Positions 17,037 through 27,652 are shown, counted from the first letter of the stretch. The stretch is DNA of 64,000 nucleotides from CAWGAJ01 sp963820545 (GCA_963820545.1 CAWGAJ010000001.1:2542001-2606000), one strand, 5' to 3'. Translations and numbers: made by a program. The notes: a model not told the origin generated them from the letters alone.

Positions 17037-18679
17037 CTAACTGCCGATGGCCTTAAGTGCCTCGGCCGAGGTTTTGCGCACGGTTTCGTCTTCGTCTAGC
17101 AAGGCTTTTTGCAAGGCCGGCACGGTCGATTTGGCCAGCGGGCCGAATTTTAAAAGCGCCTCGGCCGCGCCGCGGCGATATTTGGGATTAGGATCTTGCA
17201 GCCCGCGAATCAACAGCGGCACTGCTTTTTGGGCCATTTTGTCGTCTTTAGATTGAATTTGCGCAAGCGCCGGGCGCTGAGCAGGGCCAGCGTTTCATCG
17301 GTGCTTTCCAAGTTTTTTTCCAGAATCGGCGCGGCTTCTTTGGCATCTGTGCCAATGCTTCCCAGCGCATAGGTGATGGCGCAGCAGATTGATCCTTCGT
17401 TGTGTTCCATGGCTTTAATTAGTGTCGGGACCGCGGCGTTGGCCGCGGGGCCGATTTTGGCCAGGGCGATCAGGGCTTCATGCTGCACGTGAGGCTTTTT
17501 GTCGTCGATGTATTTCGCCAGCGCCTCGACCGCCGGTTTTGCCGCCGCTCCATTTTGGCCTAAGATATAAATCACGTAAGGCCGAGCAGATTCATATTTC
17601 AAGGCCTCGATCAATTTTGGCACGGCCGCCGGTCCGAGTCCGGCCAGCGCATTTAGGGCCCCATGAATCACTTTCTCATCGGCGCCGGCAAAGGCCTTTT
17701 CCATTACTGGTAAAGAAATTTCCGGACCGGGCCGAAGCACTACTAAACCACGAACACATAGAGCCCGCAGGCGCACGTCATCCGACTTCATACCTTCAAA
17801 CAATCGTTCCGTCGCTTCCCGGACAAGTTGCTTGTCTTCCGGATGCAGTCTGGCCAACGTCCAGATGCTAATGGTAGCCAAAAACTTATCCGGACTATTT
17901 GTGTACTGACGAACCTGTTTTTCGGCGTCAGCCGAGGTAATGCCAATTCGGCCCAGGGCGTAAATCGCGGTTGTGCGGTCGATATTATCGGCTATTGCCT
18001 GGACAATTTGCGGAATGGCGGGAGCGGCTGGTTTACCGATTTCGGCAAGGGCCAGTAACGCTTCGCGACGGATTTGGGGATTTTTGTCTTGCAGTAGTTT
18101 GGATAAAGCCGGCACAGCATCTTCCGCCTCAGGACCAATGCGGTTCAGGGCGATGCAAGCCCAATAAGCCGCTTTTTCGTCCTTTAAAGCCTCGGTTAAA
18201 AAAGGGACTGCTTCTTTGCCCGCCTGACCCAAAGCATGTAAGGCACGCATGCGCACGGTCGGATCGGGATCTTCCATGATCTTGATAAACAAGGGGATAC
18301 CAACTGCTGGTCCTGGACGAATGCTCCTCAGGGCTTCAACCGCATGGCGTCGCACGGCATCATCCTTGTCGCTGATGAGTTCCGCCAGCGCGGGCACGGC
18401 GGGCTTGGCCTTGGGGCCGATTTCTCCCAGGGATTTTACGGCATGCGCCCGCACGGCCGGGGAAGGATCTTTCAAAAGCGCGGCAAGCGCGGGCAGGGCC
18501 TTGACCGCCTTTTCGCCGCGCAGACCTATCTGATCGATGGCCTGCAAACGCGACGATTCATCGCCCGCTTGTGATGCCGCGACAAGCTTATCCAAATCCA
18601 ACGAATCTTCTTCGGCCCTGGCCGCGACACAGGCGAGCCATAAGGCACAACAACAGCCGATTAAAAACTTTACACGCAT
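17037..18679 (-). CDS. Secreted HEAT-repeat protein (frameshift near 17271)
   Basis: About 547 residues: a signal peptide (FLIGCCCALWLACVAARA) followed by roughly a dozen HEAT/PBS-lyase-type repeats of about 37 residues with the recurring pattern AVPALxxLLxDxxPxVRxxAxxALxxIG. HEAT solenoids bind proteins. A single frame break near 17271 separates the last two repeats; adding one G in GCCCGGCGC restores the frame exactly. The same 9-mer is the break point in the hydroxyproline dehydrogenase gene near 45807. The ATG at 18679 starts the signal peptide. Export to the periplasm or beyond is expected; the partner is unknown. Confidence 0.85.
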
Positions 18680-18743
18680 GACTATCTCCGTTTGCAATAA
18701 TATGATCTGTTTTTTATATGATAATAATACTGAAAAAAATTCC

Positions 18744-19424
18744 TCAACTGGACGAGCGTTGCACTTCGTAGGCCAGGCTCGCCAAGAAAGATTTTGCCTT
18801 GGTGTATTCCATGGGGGGAATATTTTTTATTTCTTGCTTGAGTAGGTCTATCATTTGATTGGTAACGTTGATGATATTCATTAATTCATCCATGGAAATA
18901 TCGCCGTAACGGGCGCACTTGGCGAATAGTTCGTCCAATTGGTTCCGGCTGGCGGCAAATTGATCGGTGCGCAGCGGTAGCGGCCAGTAAATCTTTCCCG
19001 ATACTTTATCCAATTGATTTGGGCCCAGCGGTTGCGGCTTACCCATCTGGGCGAATCGGACAATGTCTTCGGCCGTGGGAGGCGGACCGCGTTCCTCGGC
19101 GACAGCCGCGCGGTTCTCCCGGCGCATCTGAAAATAGGTGTCTGTCCATTGCTCGCGGTTGGCGATGTCGTTCTTCACAGCCTCGGTGGCATTGATGGCC
19201 GCTTTTGATGTCATCAGGTTATATGCCCCCTGCGAACGAATGACGTCGCTCATTCCCTGGGCGTAACTTTGTCCGACCGTAGTCGCCCTGTCGTCCACGA
19301 CGGGATATCCTCCGTAAGAACCACCGTAATAATCGTTGTAGTACTGAGATAAACACCACGTGGCGCCGAGCACGATCGGCAGTGCAAATACCATCAACTT
19401 TAATAGCTGTAAGCAGGCATTCAT
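18744..19424 (-). CDS. Conserved planctomycete-type secreted protein
   Basis: From MNACLQLL at 19424 the protein has 226 residues: a signal peptide or anchor (LMVFALPIVLGATWCLS), a Tyr/Gly-rich stretch YYNDYYGGSYGG, a long helical middle, then IYWPLPLRTDQFAASRNQLDELFAKCARYG and a helical C-terminal part. The same layout (Tyr-rich start, tryptophan-proline before FxxxR, long C-terminal helix ending near the stop) recurs in the gene at 27675-28416, so they look like distant paralogues. Function unknown. A GGAG ribosome site precedes the chosen start. Confidence 0.7.
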   Translation of the reverse strand: MNACLQLLKLMVFALPIVLGATWCLSQYYNDYYGGSYGGYPVVDDRATTVGQSYAQGMSDVIRSQGAYNLMTSKAAINATEAVKNDIANREQWTDTYFQMRRENRAAVAEERGPPPTAEDIVRFAQMGKPQPLGPNQLDKVSGKIYWPLPLRTDQFAASRNQLDELFAKCARYGDISMDELMNIINVTNQMIDLLKQEIKNIPPMEYTKAKSFLASLAYEVQRSSS

Positions 19425-19644
19425 GTTCTGCTCCTCCGGAAAAAATAAATAATTTGGTTCGGCCTTCTTAGAGTGTAAATAATCTAATAACAATTAGAAG
19501 ATGATCCATTATACGCATCAAGTTTGACTTATGATAGTTGCCCTGGAGCCCGATTATCGCAAAAAAGAGGGGTAACTACTCGTTCCGAAGCTGGAGCTTA
19601 GGAACGAGGAAAAAGGCTTGAGGCCTGAGACTTGATAGCTTCGC

Positions 19645-20685
19645 TTAAGCTACGGTGTTCTGCGGCAAAAAGTCGTTTCCCGGCAGTTGGCCGCCCAATA
19701 TATATCCTAGGGTCCGGGTAGTTTCAAAACGCATCAAGACAATGCGAATAACGGCGGTTATCGGTACGGCCAACACCATGCCCATGTAACCCCACAATAG
19801 TCCCCAAAACGCCAAAGCCAATAACACCGTGACTGGATGCAGTTCCAAACCGCGGCCCAGCAGTTTTGGTTCGATCACGTTGCCGATCAATATTTGCACG
19901 GCGCCGGGAATAGCCACCACACCAATGATCGGCCAGACGCTATCAAATTGAGCAGCGGCCAAAGGAAGCGGCAGCAGGGTGGCTATCACCGATCCGATGC
20001 TGGGAATGAAGTTCAGCAAAAAAGCCAGTAGTCCGAAGACAAACGCCATGCGCAGTTCCAGCAGGGCGAGTATCAACCAGATCAGCAAACCAGTGACCAA
20101 GGAAATCGCGAACTTTGCGACTATGTAACGGCGCACGGCGGATTCGATTTTTTCATAGATGCCGGTTCGCACCCGACGGGAATTCCTGCCAGCCAGCAAA
20201 AAAATGACAAAAAAAGTGATTAAAAATCCATTGGCTATCAAGGCGGTTCCAGTGCCCGCGGCCTGAGTGATCAGCCCGGGCAAACGCTGCTGCAAGTCGG
20301 CTGCGATTCGGGCATGATCGACTTCGATGTTCCATTTTTTCAACCAGGCAAAAGTTTGATTGGTCAGGCCGGCGAAACTGTCGCTGTAATCTCCCGCCGT
20401 GGCCACAATGGTCTGCACCGCCACGGTCAAAAGCAAGCCAATAACTCCCAGGCATAACACGACCAACACCAATGCCAGAACAATCGCCAGCGGCGGAGGG
20501 ATTTTGCAGCGCAGCACCTGAAAATCCACGACCGGCGATACGACCGTGGTGATAAAAACGGCCAGCACGAAAGGGATCATCACGGCTCTGGTATATTCCA
20601 GACTGACCGCCAAACCGACGACCGCCAAAATCATCAGCGATCCCACGGCCAGCCAGATCTGCTCGTTGCGACGTGTGGAATTCAC
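19645..20685 (-). CDS. AI-2E family transporter (PerM/TqsA-like)
   Basis: A 346-residue membrane protein with about seven or eight helices and the family's hallmark C-terminal half: FLLNFIPSIGSVIATLLPLPLA and GNVIEPKLLGRGLELHPVTVLLAL. Members export small molecules or ions (autoinducer-2, or Na+/H+ exchange in some). The start is a GTG with GGAGG placed ideally upstream. The gene is single. What it carries cannot be told from sequence. Confidence 0.92.
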   Translation of the reverse strand: MNSTRRNEQIWLAVGSLMILAVVGLAVSLEYTRAVMIPFVLAVFITTVVSPVVDFQVLRCKIPPPLAIVLALVLVVLCLGVIGLLLTVAVQTIVATAGDYSDSFAGLTNQTFAWLKKWNIEVDHARIAADLQQRLPGLITQAAGTGTALIANGFLITFFVIFLLAGRNSRRVRTGIYEKIESAVRRYIVAKFAISLVTGLLIWLILALLELRMAFVFGLLAFLLNFIPSIGSVIATLLPLPLAAAQFDSVWPIIGVVAIPGAVQILIGNVIEPKLLGRGLELHPVTVLLALAFWGLLWGYMGMVLAVPITAVIRIVLMRFETTRTLGYILGGQLPGNDFLPQNTVA

Positions 20686-20942
20686 CCTGATTTCCTCCCC
20701 AAATCAACTCGGCGCAAGCACGCAGTTGATGTTAAACCAAATCGCAATTGCCGCTGCTAACGGCATACTTTGATCCCATGCACATCCTGTTTAAGGCGGA
20801 AAATAGGAGCGATTACGGTTACAACGAACAAAAGCGTCTTGCCAATTAAAAGGATAATAACAGCAGCAACAAGACATTCTGCCCTGCCAAGAGAAAGTAA
20901 TTATGAAAGCTTGTTTGCCGGTCTCGTTGTGGGAAAGTTTTT

Positions 20943-21140
20943 ATGGAATTCCGGAATTCTATCCTCGGTGTGGTCCCCTTAGTGACCGCTGCCGGGGCCG
21001 GGGCCGAAATGCGCCAGGCTCTGGGAATCGCCGTCCTGAGCGGCATGTTAGGCGTAACCTGCTTCGGCCTGCTGCTCACGCCGGTGTTCTTCTGCGTGAT
21101 CACACGGTTTTTTTTGGGCGAAAAGAGCAACCCAAAATAA
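20943..21140 (+). pseudogene. C-terminal remnant of RND multidrug efflux pump
   Basis: About 65 residues match the very end of AcrB/HAE1-type pumps: LGVVPLVTAAGAGAEMRQALGIAVLSGMLGVTCFGLLLTPVFF, the last two membrane helices. The remaining 950 or more residues are absent; no RND similarity is seen upstream. It lies 100 bases left of the IS1182-like element, so a deletion tied to insertion-sequence activity probably removed the rest. It is not expected to function. Confidence 0.8.
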
Positions 21141-21142
21141 AG

Positions 21143-21170
21143 TAGGGTGCGTGAAACGCATCGTTAAACC
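21143..21170. repeat. TAGGGTGCGTGAAACGCA repeat
   Basis: GTAGGGTGCGTGAAACGCAT follows the RND remnant. Related phrases flank 35760-35905 (GTAGGGTGTGTGGAGCGAG and CGTGCTTCACGCACCCTAC). Confidence 0.55.
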
Positions 21171-21268
21171 GTATTTTGCAAATATGAACGGTGTTAATTA
21201 ATACGGCCATTTATGGTCGTTTCCGCCGCAGGCGGTACTAGGCCCGGCATTTAGAGATCGTCCAGCTT

Positions 21269-22819
21269 TTATGTGCATATTTTCTCGGGAGTTAAGGTGG
21301 CGACAGCAATGTTATGTGGCGGAGGCTTGGCATAGGAAACAACGAGGAGGTTATGCACTAGCACAGCCAACCCGACTTGCCGTTGCCCACGAGATCGGCC
21401 CCGCCCGGAAAACTGACGCATCGAACGATGTTGTTTGAGATCGGCAAAACCCAATTCGACCGTTTGACGCCGTAAGCGGTAGAGGGTCTTGGCCTCCGTC
21501 GTGGCCATGCGTGCTCGATGCGCCTCGACCAACGCCTCGTGCTCGCTTCGTTTGACGGCGCGGCCGCGATTCGAATTGGAACAGCAAGACGGCTGCCGAG
21601 GGCACATCCGGCAATTTTGCGGTGCGCAGCGATAACTATGCATCACGTTAATCTGGCCGTCGCTCTGTTGTCGTTTTTGTTTGCCTATCCAAGTCAGCGG
21701 GTGTCCTTCCGGGCAGCGGTAAATGTTTTGCTCCGGTACCCATGTGAATTGATCTTTGCCGATCGGGCGAGGCTTCGCCGTTTTTTTCTTTTCCTTCTGC
21801 GAAAGGTCGCTTTCCTGCCATGGACCGTACAAGGCAATTCCCGCTTGGCCGCAGATCGCCAAGTTGCAGGCCGTCACATAGCCCGCGTCTACGAGCATGA
21901 CTTTCGGTTTCACGCCAGTCAAGTTCACGACACGTTCCAACAGCGGGCCGAAGGTTCCGGCATCGGTCGGTTGGGCCAGCACTTGATAGCCCAAGTATAA
22001 CGGCGAATCCAAATCCCGCACCAATTGCAGATTGTACAGCGGTCGAAAGACGTGATGCTTGTCGCGTCCCAACGCCGCCTCGGGATCGCCGACGCTGACC
22101 ACGATTTTCTCGGGTTTTCGCCGTCTTTTCGGCTCTTGCCGGTTATTGACCGCGTGCAACTCGACCAGTCGTTGGCGGGCGTGTTCGTAGCGTTTCCACT
22201 GCGATTGCCTGGTGACTGGATTTTTCGCCATCCACGTCGGCACGCTCCGCGGTTGCTGGGCCGTCGCGTCGGCATGACATCCCCCATCCAGTTCCGCCAA
22301 TCGTTGGCTCACCGTCGCCTCATTCAACAGCCGGTGACGCGAAGCGTTGGCCGCCACAGCCGAACCGTCCAGTGAACATCGCTCGGCACTAGTCACTCCT
22401 TGTTATCGAGCGAGTTGAAGCACTTCCGCGTTCCAGTGGTCGATCAAGGACGCGATGCGATCAGCAAAGCTAAACCAACAAGTCCGCGACGGATGGATTC
22501 CGAAGCCCGCCCATTGGAGAACAATGTTTTCCCTCGCATCGCGGAACCATTGGCTGGGGCTGGAACGTCCCAGGCGGATTTCAATCAGCACGATGACGAG
22601 CATCAGATCGGGGCGAAGCGGCGGCGAGCCGACACCCGCATAAGAAGTGAATAGAGGTGTCAAATCCAATTCTTTCATTGCTTCCACCACGCTCCGTGCC
22701 AGATGATTTTCCGGCACTTGTTGTTCCAGCGTCTGCCACTCTTTCGACAGTTCATTCCAGGGCGGATCAGCGAAGCGAACCTTGGCTCTCTTGTCAGACC
22801 GCTTCGTGCAGCCTACCAT
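21269..22819 (-). pseudogene. IS1182-family transposase with in-frame stop
   Basis: Two open frames in the same phase make one transposase of about 516 residues, parted by a TAA at 22403-22405 between LQLAR and QGVTSAERCSLDGS. The N-terminal part carries the family's DUF772-type segment (PLRPDLMLVIVLIEIRLG, SPSQWFRDARENI). The C-terminal part is the DDE domain: Asp in CSLDGSAVAA, Asp in VMLVDAGYV, Glu in TVELGFADLKQHR, plus a Cys cluster CRMCPRQPSCC. A single nonsense codon makes it inactive unless read through. Its stop lies inside the left inverted repeat. Confidence 0.88.
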
Positions 22820-22864
22820 GTGTTAGCCTCCTTGCATTCGGGAGCAGAGCGTTTTTTTGCTTTA

Positions 22865-23758
22865 GAGCGTCTAACAAAATGAAATTTATAAAAACCTAGA
22901 ACAAATTAGGATACAACCAAGGGTTAAGAAAGCTTCATGGATATCATCGCGTCGTTCAAAGCGAACTCGCAAACGCCGAAATTGGTGGAGCCAACTGTTA
23001 GTGCGTTCGACAACCCAGCGGAAGACGCCCAAGCCGCTGCCATGTTCGGTATTGCGCTTTGCCAGCACCGGCACAATGCCCAACCGCCGCAAGCGTTTAC
23101 GGTGAGGTTGCGAGTCGTAAGCACGGTCGCCTTGAACACGTTGAGGCCTTCGCCTTGGATGTCCGCGTTTGCCTCGTACCGGCGGAATGGCGTTTACCAG
23201 CGGCAGCAATTGCGTAACGTCGTGTGCATTGGCACCGGTCAACGTGGTTGCCAAGGGGATGCCGTTAGCATCCGTGAGGACATGGTGTTTCGAGCCGAAT
23301 TTGCGGCGATCCGTGGGGTTTGGGCCAGTTTTTGCCCCCCAAAAACCGCCCGTATGGACGTGCTGTCGACAACTGCCCGAGACCAATCGATTTCGTCCGC
23401 CGCCTGCAAATGGTCGAGCAGTACCCGATGGATTTTGTCCCACACACCTAGCTTTTGCCAGCGACTCAATCGTCGCCAACAGGTCATTCCCGATCCGCAT
23501 CCCATTTCTTGTGGTAGATATTCCCAGGGTATGCCTGTCTTCAACACGAACAGAATCCCTGTCAGAACATGGCGATGGGATAATGGTTTGCGTCCCGGAT
23601 ACCGGCGACGTCTTCGCTTTGGCGGTGGTAGTAACGGTTCGATCAATTTCCACAGTTCATCATCTAAAATTGGCTTTGCCATGGTCGTACCTCCTTGTAC
23701 GGCCAGGGATTTTAGCAACTATAGGTAATACGTAAAAGTTCATTTTGTTAGACACTCT
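22865..23758 (-). mobile_element. IS5-family (IS427-like) insertion sequence
   Basis: An 894-bp element with terminal inverted repeats GAGCGTCTAACAAAATGAAATTT (left) and, on the reverse strand of the right end, GAGTGTCTAACAAAATGAACTTT (two differences). A TTA lies directly outside both ends, fitting the 3-bp TNA duplication of IS427-like elements. It sits inside the right end of the IS1182-like element, so it arrived later. Confidence 0.88.
22886..23682 (-). CDS. IS5/IS427 transposase, probable programmed -1 frameshift
   Basis: orfA (from MAKPILDDELW at 23682) has the DUF4096-like N-terminal domain with ETWRRL-like CWRRLSRWQKLGVWDKI and the first catalytic Asp in VVDSTSIRA. orfB continues in the -1 frame with GPNPTDRRKFGSKHHVLTDANG, the second Asp in GDRAYDS, and Glu in WVVERTNSWLHQFRRL. 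The overlap contains, on the coding strand, the run GTTTTTGGGGGGCAAAAAC (about 23329-23347). IS427-group elements make their full transposase by -1 frameshifting at such runs, so this break is probably natural, unlike most others in the window. Confidence 0.87.
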
Positions 23759-24234
23759 TAACTACTCTGCACAATTTTCCCAAATGCCGGGAGGCCAATT
23801 ATTATTGCTACTTTACCTCCATTGCCCAAAAAGCTGGACGATCTCTAAACGCCGGGCCTAACACAACGATGCGAAAAAGGGCCGTAAACGGCCCTCACGG
23901 TCGTCCATTGAGCAATTGTGTGTAACAACGGGATCATTGCCCTGAGCTGTGATATATGAGCCTTTCAGGTTCCGGCCTAAATCCGGAGAAGAACAATATC
24001 ATTTTTCGAGAAGTTGGGCATAGACATCATCCTCAGGGTTGTCCCACACGGCCTGGAGAGATTGCCCGCTGAGCGCGGTCCAAAAATCCGCTTCCTCATT
24101 TCAACGGCGGCATCATTAAATCTGTTACCGTGGAATTTCATATACCCTACACTACTACAATTGGTTAGACAGGCGGGCAGGATCTTTGTACAATAGTACT
24201 TGAATAAGTGCGAAATCGTGTCCAGGAAGAGCGT
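23759..24234. other. Intergenic region upstream of pilT-like gene
   Basis: Starts with the last 100 bases of the IS1182-like element, then a hairpin AGGGCCGTAAACGGCCCT (23878-23895). Further right is TTTGTACAATAGTAC (about 24186-24200), whose first ten bases match those of the candidate LexA operator. No gene is supported; the promoter for the PilT-like gene should be here. Confidence 0.45.
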
Positions 24235-25427
24235 ATGAGCAACGATAACAGTGCCAATCAGTCTGGCAATCCCGATCAAAATCGCATTCAGCAGGCGCAA
24301 ATTACGTCTGAGCGCTCGCGCCCCCGACAGGGTTCGCCCGAGGCACGTGCATTATTTTGCGCGGCGATAAGGCTGGGGGCATCGGACGTGCATCTGAAAT
24401 CGGGACAGCCGGCACGAATGCGGATCAGTGGGACACTGTGCGCTATCGATCGCCAACCGCTGCCCGTCGAGGAGTTTGAGGCCCGGGTTTTTGAGTTTCT
24501 TAGCGACAAGGAGCGGAACGAACTGCTGCGCAGTGGTTCGGTGGATATTGCTTATGACATGGACGGAGAAGAACGATTACGTATCAATATCTATAAGCAA
24601 GAGTCGGGCATTTCGGTGGCGGCCCGGATTGTGCCGCGCCGCATACCCTCGTTTGAGGATTTGCACCTGCCGCCGATGGTGGCCAAAATCGCCGACATGA
24701 GCGACGGCCTGGTGCTGGTTTCGGGAACCACCGGCAGCGGCAAAAGCACGACCATCGCCGCCATGCTGGAACACATTAATTGCTCTCGCCAGGCGCACAT
24801 CATCACCATCGAAGACCCCATTGAATTTCTCCATACGGCAAAGCGATGCCTGATCAACCAGCGGGAAATCGGGGTTAACGTCAAGGATTTTTCCAGCGCC
24901 CTGCGCGCCTTGATGCGCGAGGATCCCGATATAATTTCCATTGGCGAAATGCGCGACGCGGAGACGTTTCGGGCGGCGATCCAAGCGGCCGATACCGGAC
25001 ACCTGGTGTTCTGCACCATTCACGCGTCCGTGGCGTCGCAAACCATTGAACGGCTGTTGAACCTGTTCCCGGAAAAAGAACGGTCCATGGTCCGCCAGTC
25101 GCTGGTGTACAACCTGCGCCGATCGTTTGCCAGAAACTCATGAAATCAACGGCCCCGGACGTGAAACGCGTGCCCGCAGTGGAAGTTCTCATCGCTACTC
25201 CCATCGTTCGCAAACTCATTGCCGAAGGCACCGAAGCCAAGCTGGGCGATGTCATTCGCACCGGCGATGAAGGCATGCAGAGTTTTGCGGAAAGCCTGTT
25301 TTCGCTGTATAAACAAAAATTGATTGATCGCGAGACCGGACACCATGCCGCCCCGAATCCGGAAGAATTCGAAATGCTTGTCCGGGGCATCAAAGTCTCG
25401 CATCCGGGATTCGTGGGCGAGGGGTGA
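24235..25427 (+). CDS. PilT-like type IV pilus retraction ATPase (frameshift near 25121)
   Basis: A GspE/PilT-family hexameric ATPase of about 397 residues. After a polar 40-residue N terminus come the PAS-like N domain (GASDVHLKSGQPARMRISG) and the RecA-like core with Walker A GTTGSGKST, Asp box TIEDPIEF, Walker B region ISIGEMRDAETF, and His box TIHASVASQTIERLLNLFP. The frame is lost at CTGCGCCGATCG near 25121 and continues with CQKLM and a normal PilT C terminus (VPAVEVLIATPIVRKLI). One missing G in a GCGCG run explains it. PilT depolymerises pili for twitching or DNA uptake. No other pilus assembly gene is adjacent. The ATG at 24235 follows AGGAAG. Confidence 0.88.
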
Positions 25428-25565
25428 TAAGGGTGGGGGACATATCGTCGATGGCCGGTAAGCAGCAGACCTTATGGAAATGGGCTAGATGAGGCTCGCT
25501 AATGCTGCTAAAGTCTCTAAAATAAACACAACACCAAAGCATTGGCTCTTTAGCGCTGTCTGTAG

Positions 25566-27452
25566 ATGTCTAATCGTAAGAAATCTTCCAAAAAGCACGC
25601 TTCCCATGGCCGGTGGGGAACCTTTTTCCCAGCGGCCCTTCCGCTCGGCGCGCTGGCAGGAGCAGCGCTCATCATCCTGGCTGTCTTTATCGCTTACCGG
25701 CCCTCCCTGTGCGGCGAGTTCATCTGGGATGACGGCACGCTGCTGACAAAAAATAAACTCATCAAGGCCTCCGACGGCCTGTACCGTTTATGGTGCACCA
25801 CTGAAGTGACAGATTATTGGCCGGTGACCAATACCACGTTCTGGATCGAGTGGCGCCTGTGGGGGATGAACCCGACCGGTTATCGCGTCACCAACCTCGT
25901 CCTACACATCGTCTCTTGCTTGCTGATTTGGTTAATCTTGCATAAGTTGTCGATCCCCGGTGCTTTTTGGGCGGCGCTGCTCTTCGCCGTGCATCCGGTG
26001 AACGTGGAGTCGGTGGCCTGGATCGCGCAGCGGAAAAACTTGATGGCGATGTTGTTTTTCCTCTTGTCAATTCTGTGTTATTTGCAGGCTGAGATGCCAT
26101 CTTCGCCGCTGCAAAACCGGCTTTATCGGTCTGGTGCAGGTTATTTCTACTGGCTGAGTCTGGGGGCCTTCGTGTTGGCCATGCTCAGCAAGGGATCGGT
26201 GGCGGTTTTGCCACTGCTGCTTTTGGAGATCGTCTGGTGGCTGCGTCCTCTAACCAGATGGGACCTGATGCGGATCGTGCCGTTTGTCGTGTTCGCCGTG
26301 GTGTTAACAGGCGTGAACATCTGGTTCCAAACGCACGGTCAGGATGTAGTGATCCGAACCGCCAGTTTTTGGGAGCGCGTGTTGGGGGCCGGAGGAGTGG
26401 TGTGGTTCTACCTTTACAAGGCGCTTTTGCCAATCAATCTTGTTTTCGTCTATCCGCAGTGGCACATTCAGGCAGGCAATCTACTATGGTGGCTGCCGCT
26501 TATGGCGGCCGTGATCGTTACGGCAGTGTTGTGGTGGTATAGGCAAAGCTGGAGTCGTCTGTTTTTGTTTACCTGGGGTTTTTTCTGTGTGTCGTTACTT
26601 CCGGTGATGGGGCTGACGGATGTGTACTTCATGAAATATGCCTTGGTGGCCGACCATTATCAGCATCTTGCGTTTATTGGGGTAATTACGCTGGTGGCCG
26701 CGGGTTGGCGTGTATGGCAAGAGCAGGTGCAAGAACCGGCCCGGAGGGCGGTAAAAGCCGTGGCGGTTATCGCGGCGCTCATTCTCACGCTGTTGACCTA
26801 TCAGCAAAGTGGGCTGTATCGTAATGAAATCACACTGTATCAAGCAATGCTGGAAAAAAATCCAGACTGTTGTATGGCCGAAAATAACCTGGGCAACGCA
26901 TTGCTCCTGGCAGACAGACCGCAGGAAGCGATCGAACACTATAAGCAGGCCCTGCTCATTAAACCCGACTATGCCGAGGCCCACAACAACCTGGGCAACA
27001 TACTTGGCGATACAGGCCAGTCGCAGGAAGCGATCGAACATTACAAGCAAGCTCTGCGCGTGAAACCCAATTACCCTGAGGCCCACGTAAACCTGGGCAT
27101 TGCCTTGGCAAAAGCAGGTCGGCGCCAGGAGGCAATCGACCATTTTGAGCAAGCCATACAGCTTAAGCCCGATTACCCTGACGCATACAATGAACTGGGG
27201 ATCGCCCTGGCCAAAGAAGGCCGACTACAAGAGGCCATTGAAAAATTTAAGCAAGTCCTGCGACTCGAACCCGACTTCGCCGCCGAGGTCTATGCGAATT
27301 TGGCGTTGATCTATGCCAAGACGCAGCAATCCGCCGAGGCCATCGCCTCGGCCCAGAAGGCTTTGGCCATCGCCCGATCCACGGATCAAAAGGCGCTGGC
27401 CGAGCGGATTGAAATTTGGTTGAATTCCTATCGTGCCAGCCTGTCAAATTAG
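25566..27452 (+). CDS. Membrane protein with PMT-like N-terminal half and C-terminal TPR repeats
   Basis: A 628-residue protein. Residues about 20-420 form some ten membrane helices of the protein-mannosyltransferase/Tmtc-like type (SLCGEFIWDDGTL, NTTFWIEWRLWG, AVHPVNVESVAWIAQRKNLMAMLF), known in many planctomycetes and deltaproteobacteria. Residues about 430-600 hold five TPR units of 34 residues with highly similar sequence (AEAHNNLGNILGDTGQSQEA and variants), suggesting recent duplication within the array. The N-terminal half has the acidic WDD and HPVNVES marks of glycosyltransferases that use lipid-linked sugars, but activity is unproven. TPRs would bind partners on one side of the membrane. 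Confidence 0.85.
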   Translation: MSNRKKSSKKHASHGRWGTFFPAALPLGALAGAALIILAVFIAYRPSLCGEFIWDDGTLLTKNKLIKASDGLYRLWCTTEVTDYWPVTNTTFWIEWRLWGMNPTGYRVTNLVLHIVSCLLIWLILHKLSIPGAFWAALLFAVHPVNVESVAWIAQRKNLMAMLFFLLSILCYLQAEMPSSPLQNRLYRSGAGYFYWLSLGAFVLAMLSKGSVAVLPLLLLEIVWWLRPLTRWDLMRIVPFVVFAVVLTGVNIWFQTHGQDVVIRTASFWERVLGAGGVVWFYLYKALLPINLVFVYPQWHIQAGNLLWWLPLMAAVIVTAVLWWYRQSWSRLFLFTWGFFCVSLLPVMGLTDVYFMKYALVADHYQHLAFIGVITLVAAGWRVWQEQVQEPARRAVKAVAVIAALILTLLTYQQSGLYRNEITLYQAMLEKNPDCCMAENNLGNALLLADRPQEAIEHYKQALLIKPDYAEAHNNLGNILGDTGQSQEAIEHYKQALRVKPNYPEAHVNLGIALAKAGRRQEAIDHFEQAIQLKPDYPDAYNELGIALAKEGRLQEAIEKFKQVLRLEPDFAAEVYANLALIYAKTQQSAEAIASAQKALAIARSTDQKALAERIEIWLNSYRASLSN

Positions 27453-27585
27453 GAATTGCGGCTTAGAAAAGGATAAAGGATGAGGGATGAATGAAAATGC
27501 CATCTCTAACCGCTAACCAATATCCTCCGTCCCACCATCCACCGCCAACCACCCACTAATCTCTTGCGCGACCTACGGCCGTAAC

Positions 27586-27612
27586 CAAAGCCGCGACCAC
27601 TGGTCGCGGCTT
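27586..27612. terminator. Bidirectional terminator hairpin
   Basis: AAAGCCGCGACCA/TGGTCGCGGCTTT forms a perfect 13-bp stem with A and T tails on the two sides, placed between the convergent TPR gene and the secreted-protein gene. Position and structure fit a two-way intrinsic terminator. Confidence 0.7.
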
Positions 27613-27652
27613 TACAAGATGCGCACAAAATGCGCTTAAACCTCAAGTGAAG

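Larger units (their letters stand above)
21239..23860 (-). mobile_element. IS1182-like element, interrupted by a nested IS
   Basis: Terminal inverted repeats of about 31 bases are visible: TAGGCCCGGCATTTAGAGAT continuing CGTCCAGCTTTT at 21239-21270, and its near-exact reverse complement at 23828-23860 (AAAAAGCTGGACGATCTCTA continuing AACGCCGGGCCTA). Between them are the transposase of the IS1182 family and, in the right end, a complete IS5/IS427-type element (22865-23758). Without the insert the element is about 1.73 kb, the normal size for this family. Both ends abut TA, which may be the target duplication. Confidence 0.85.
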
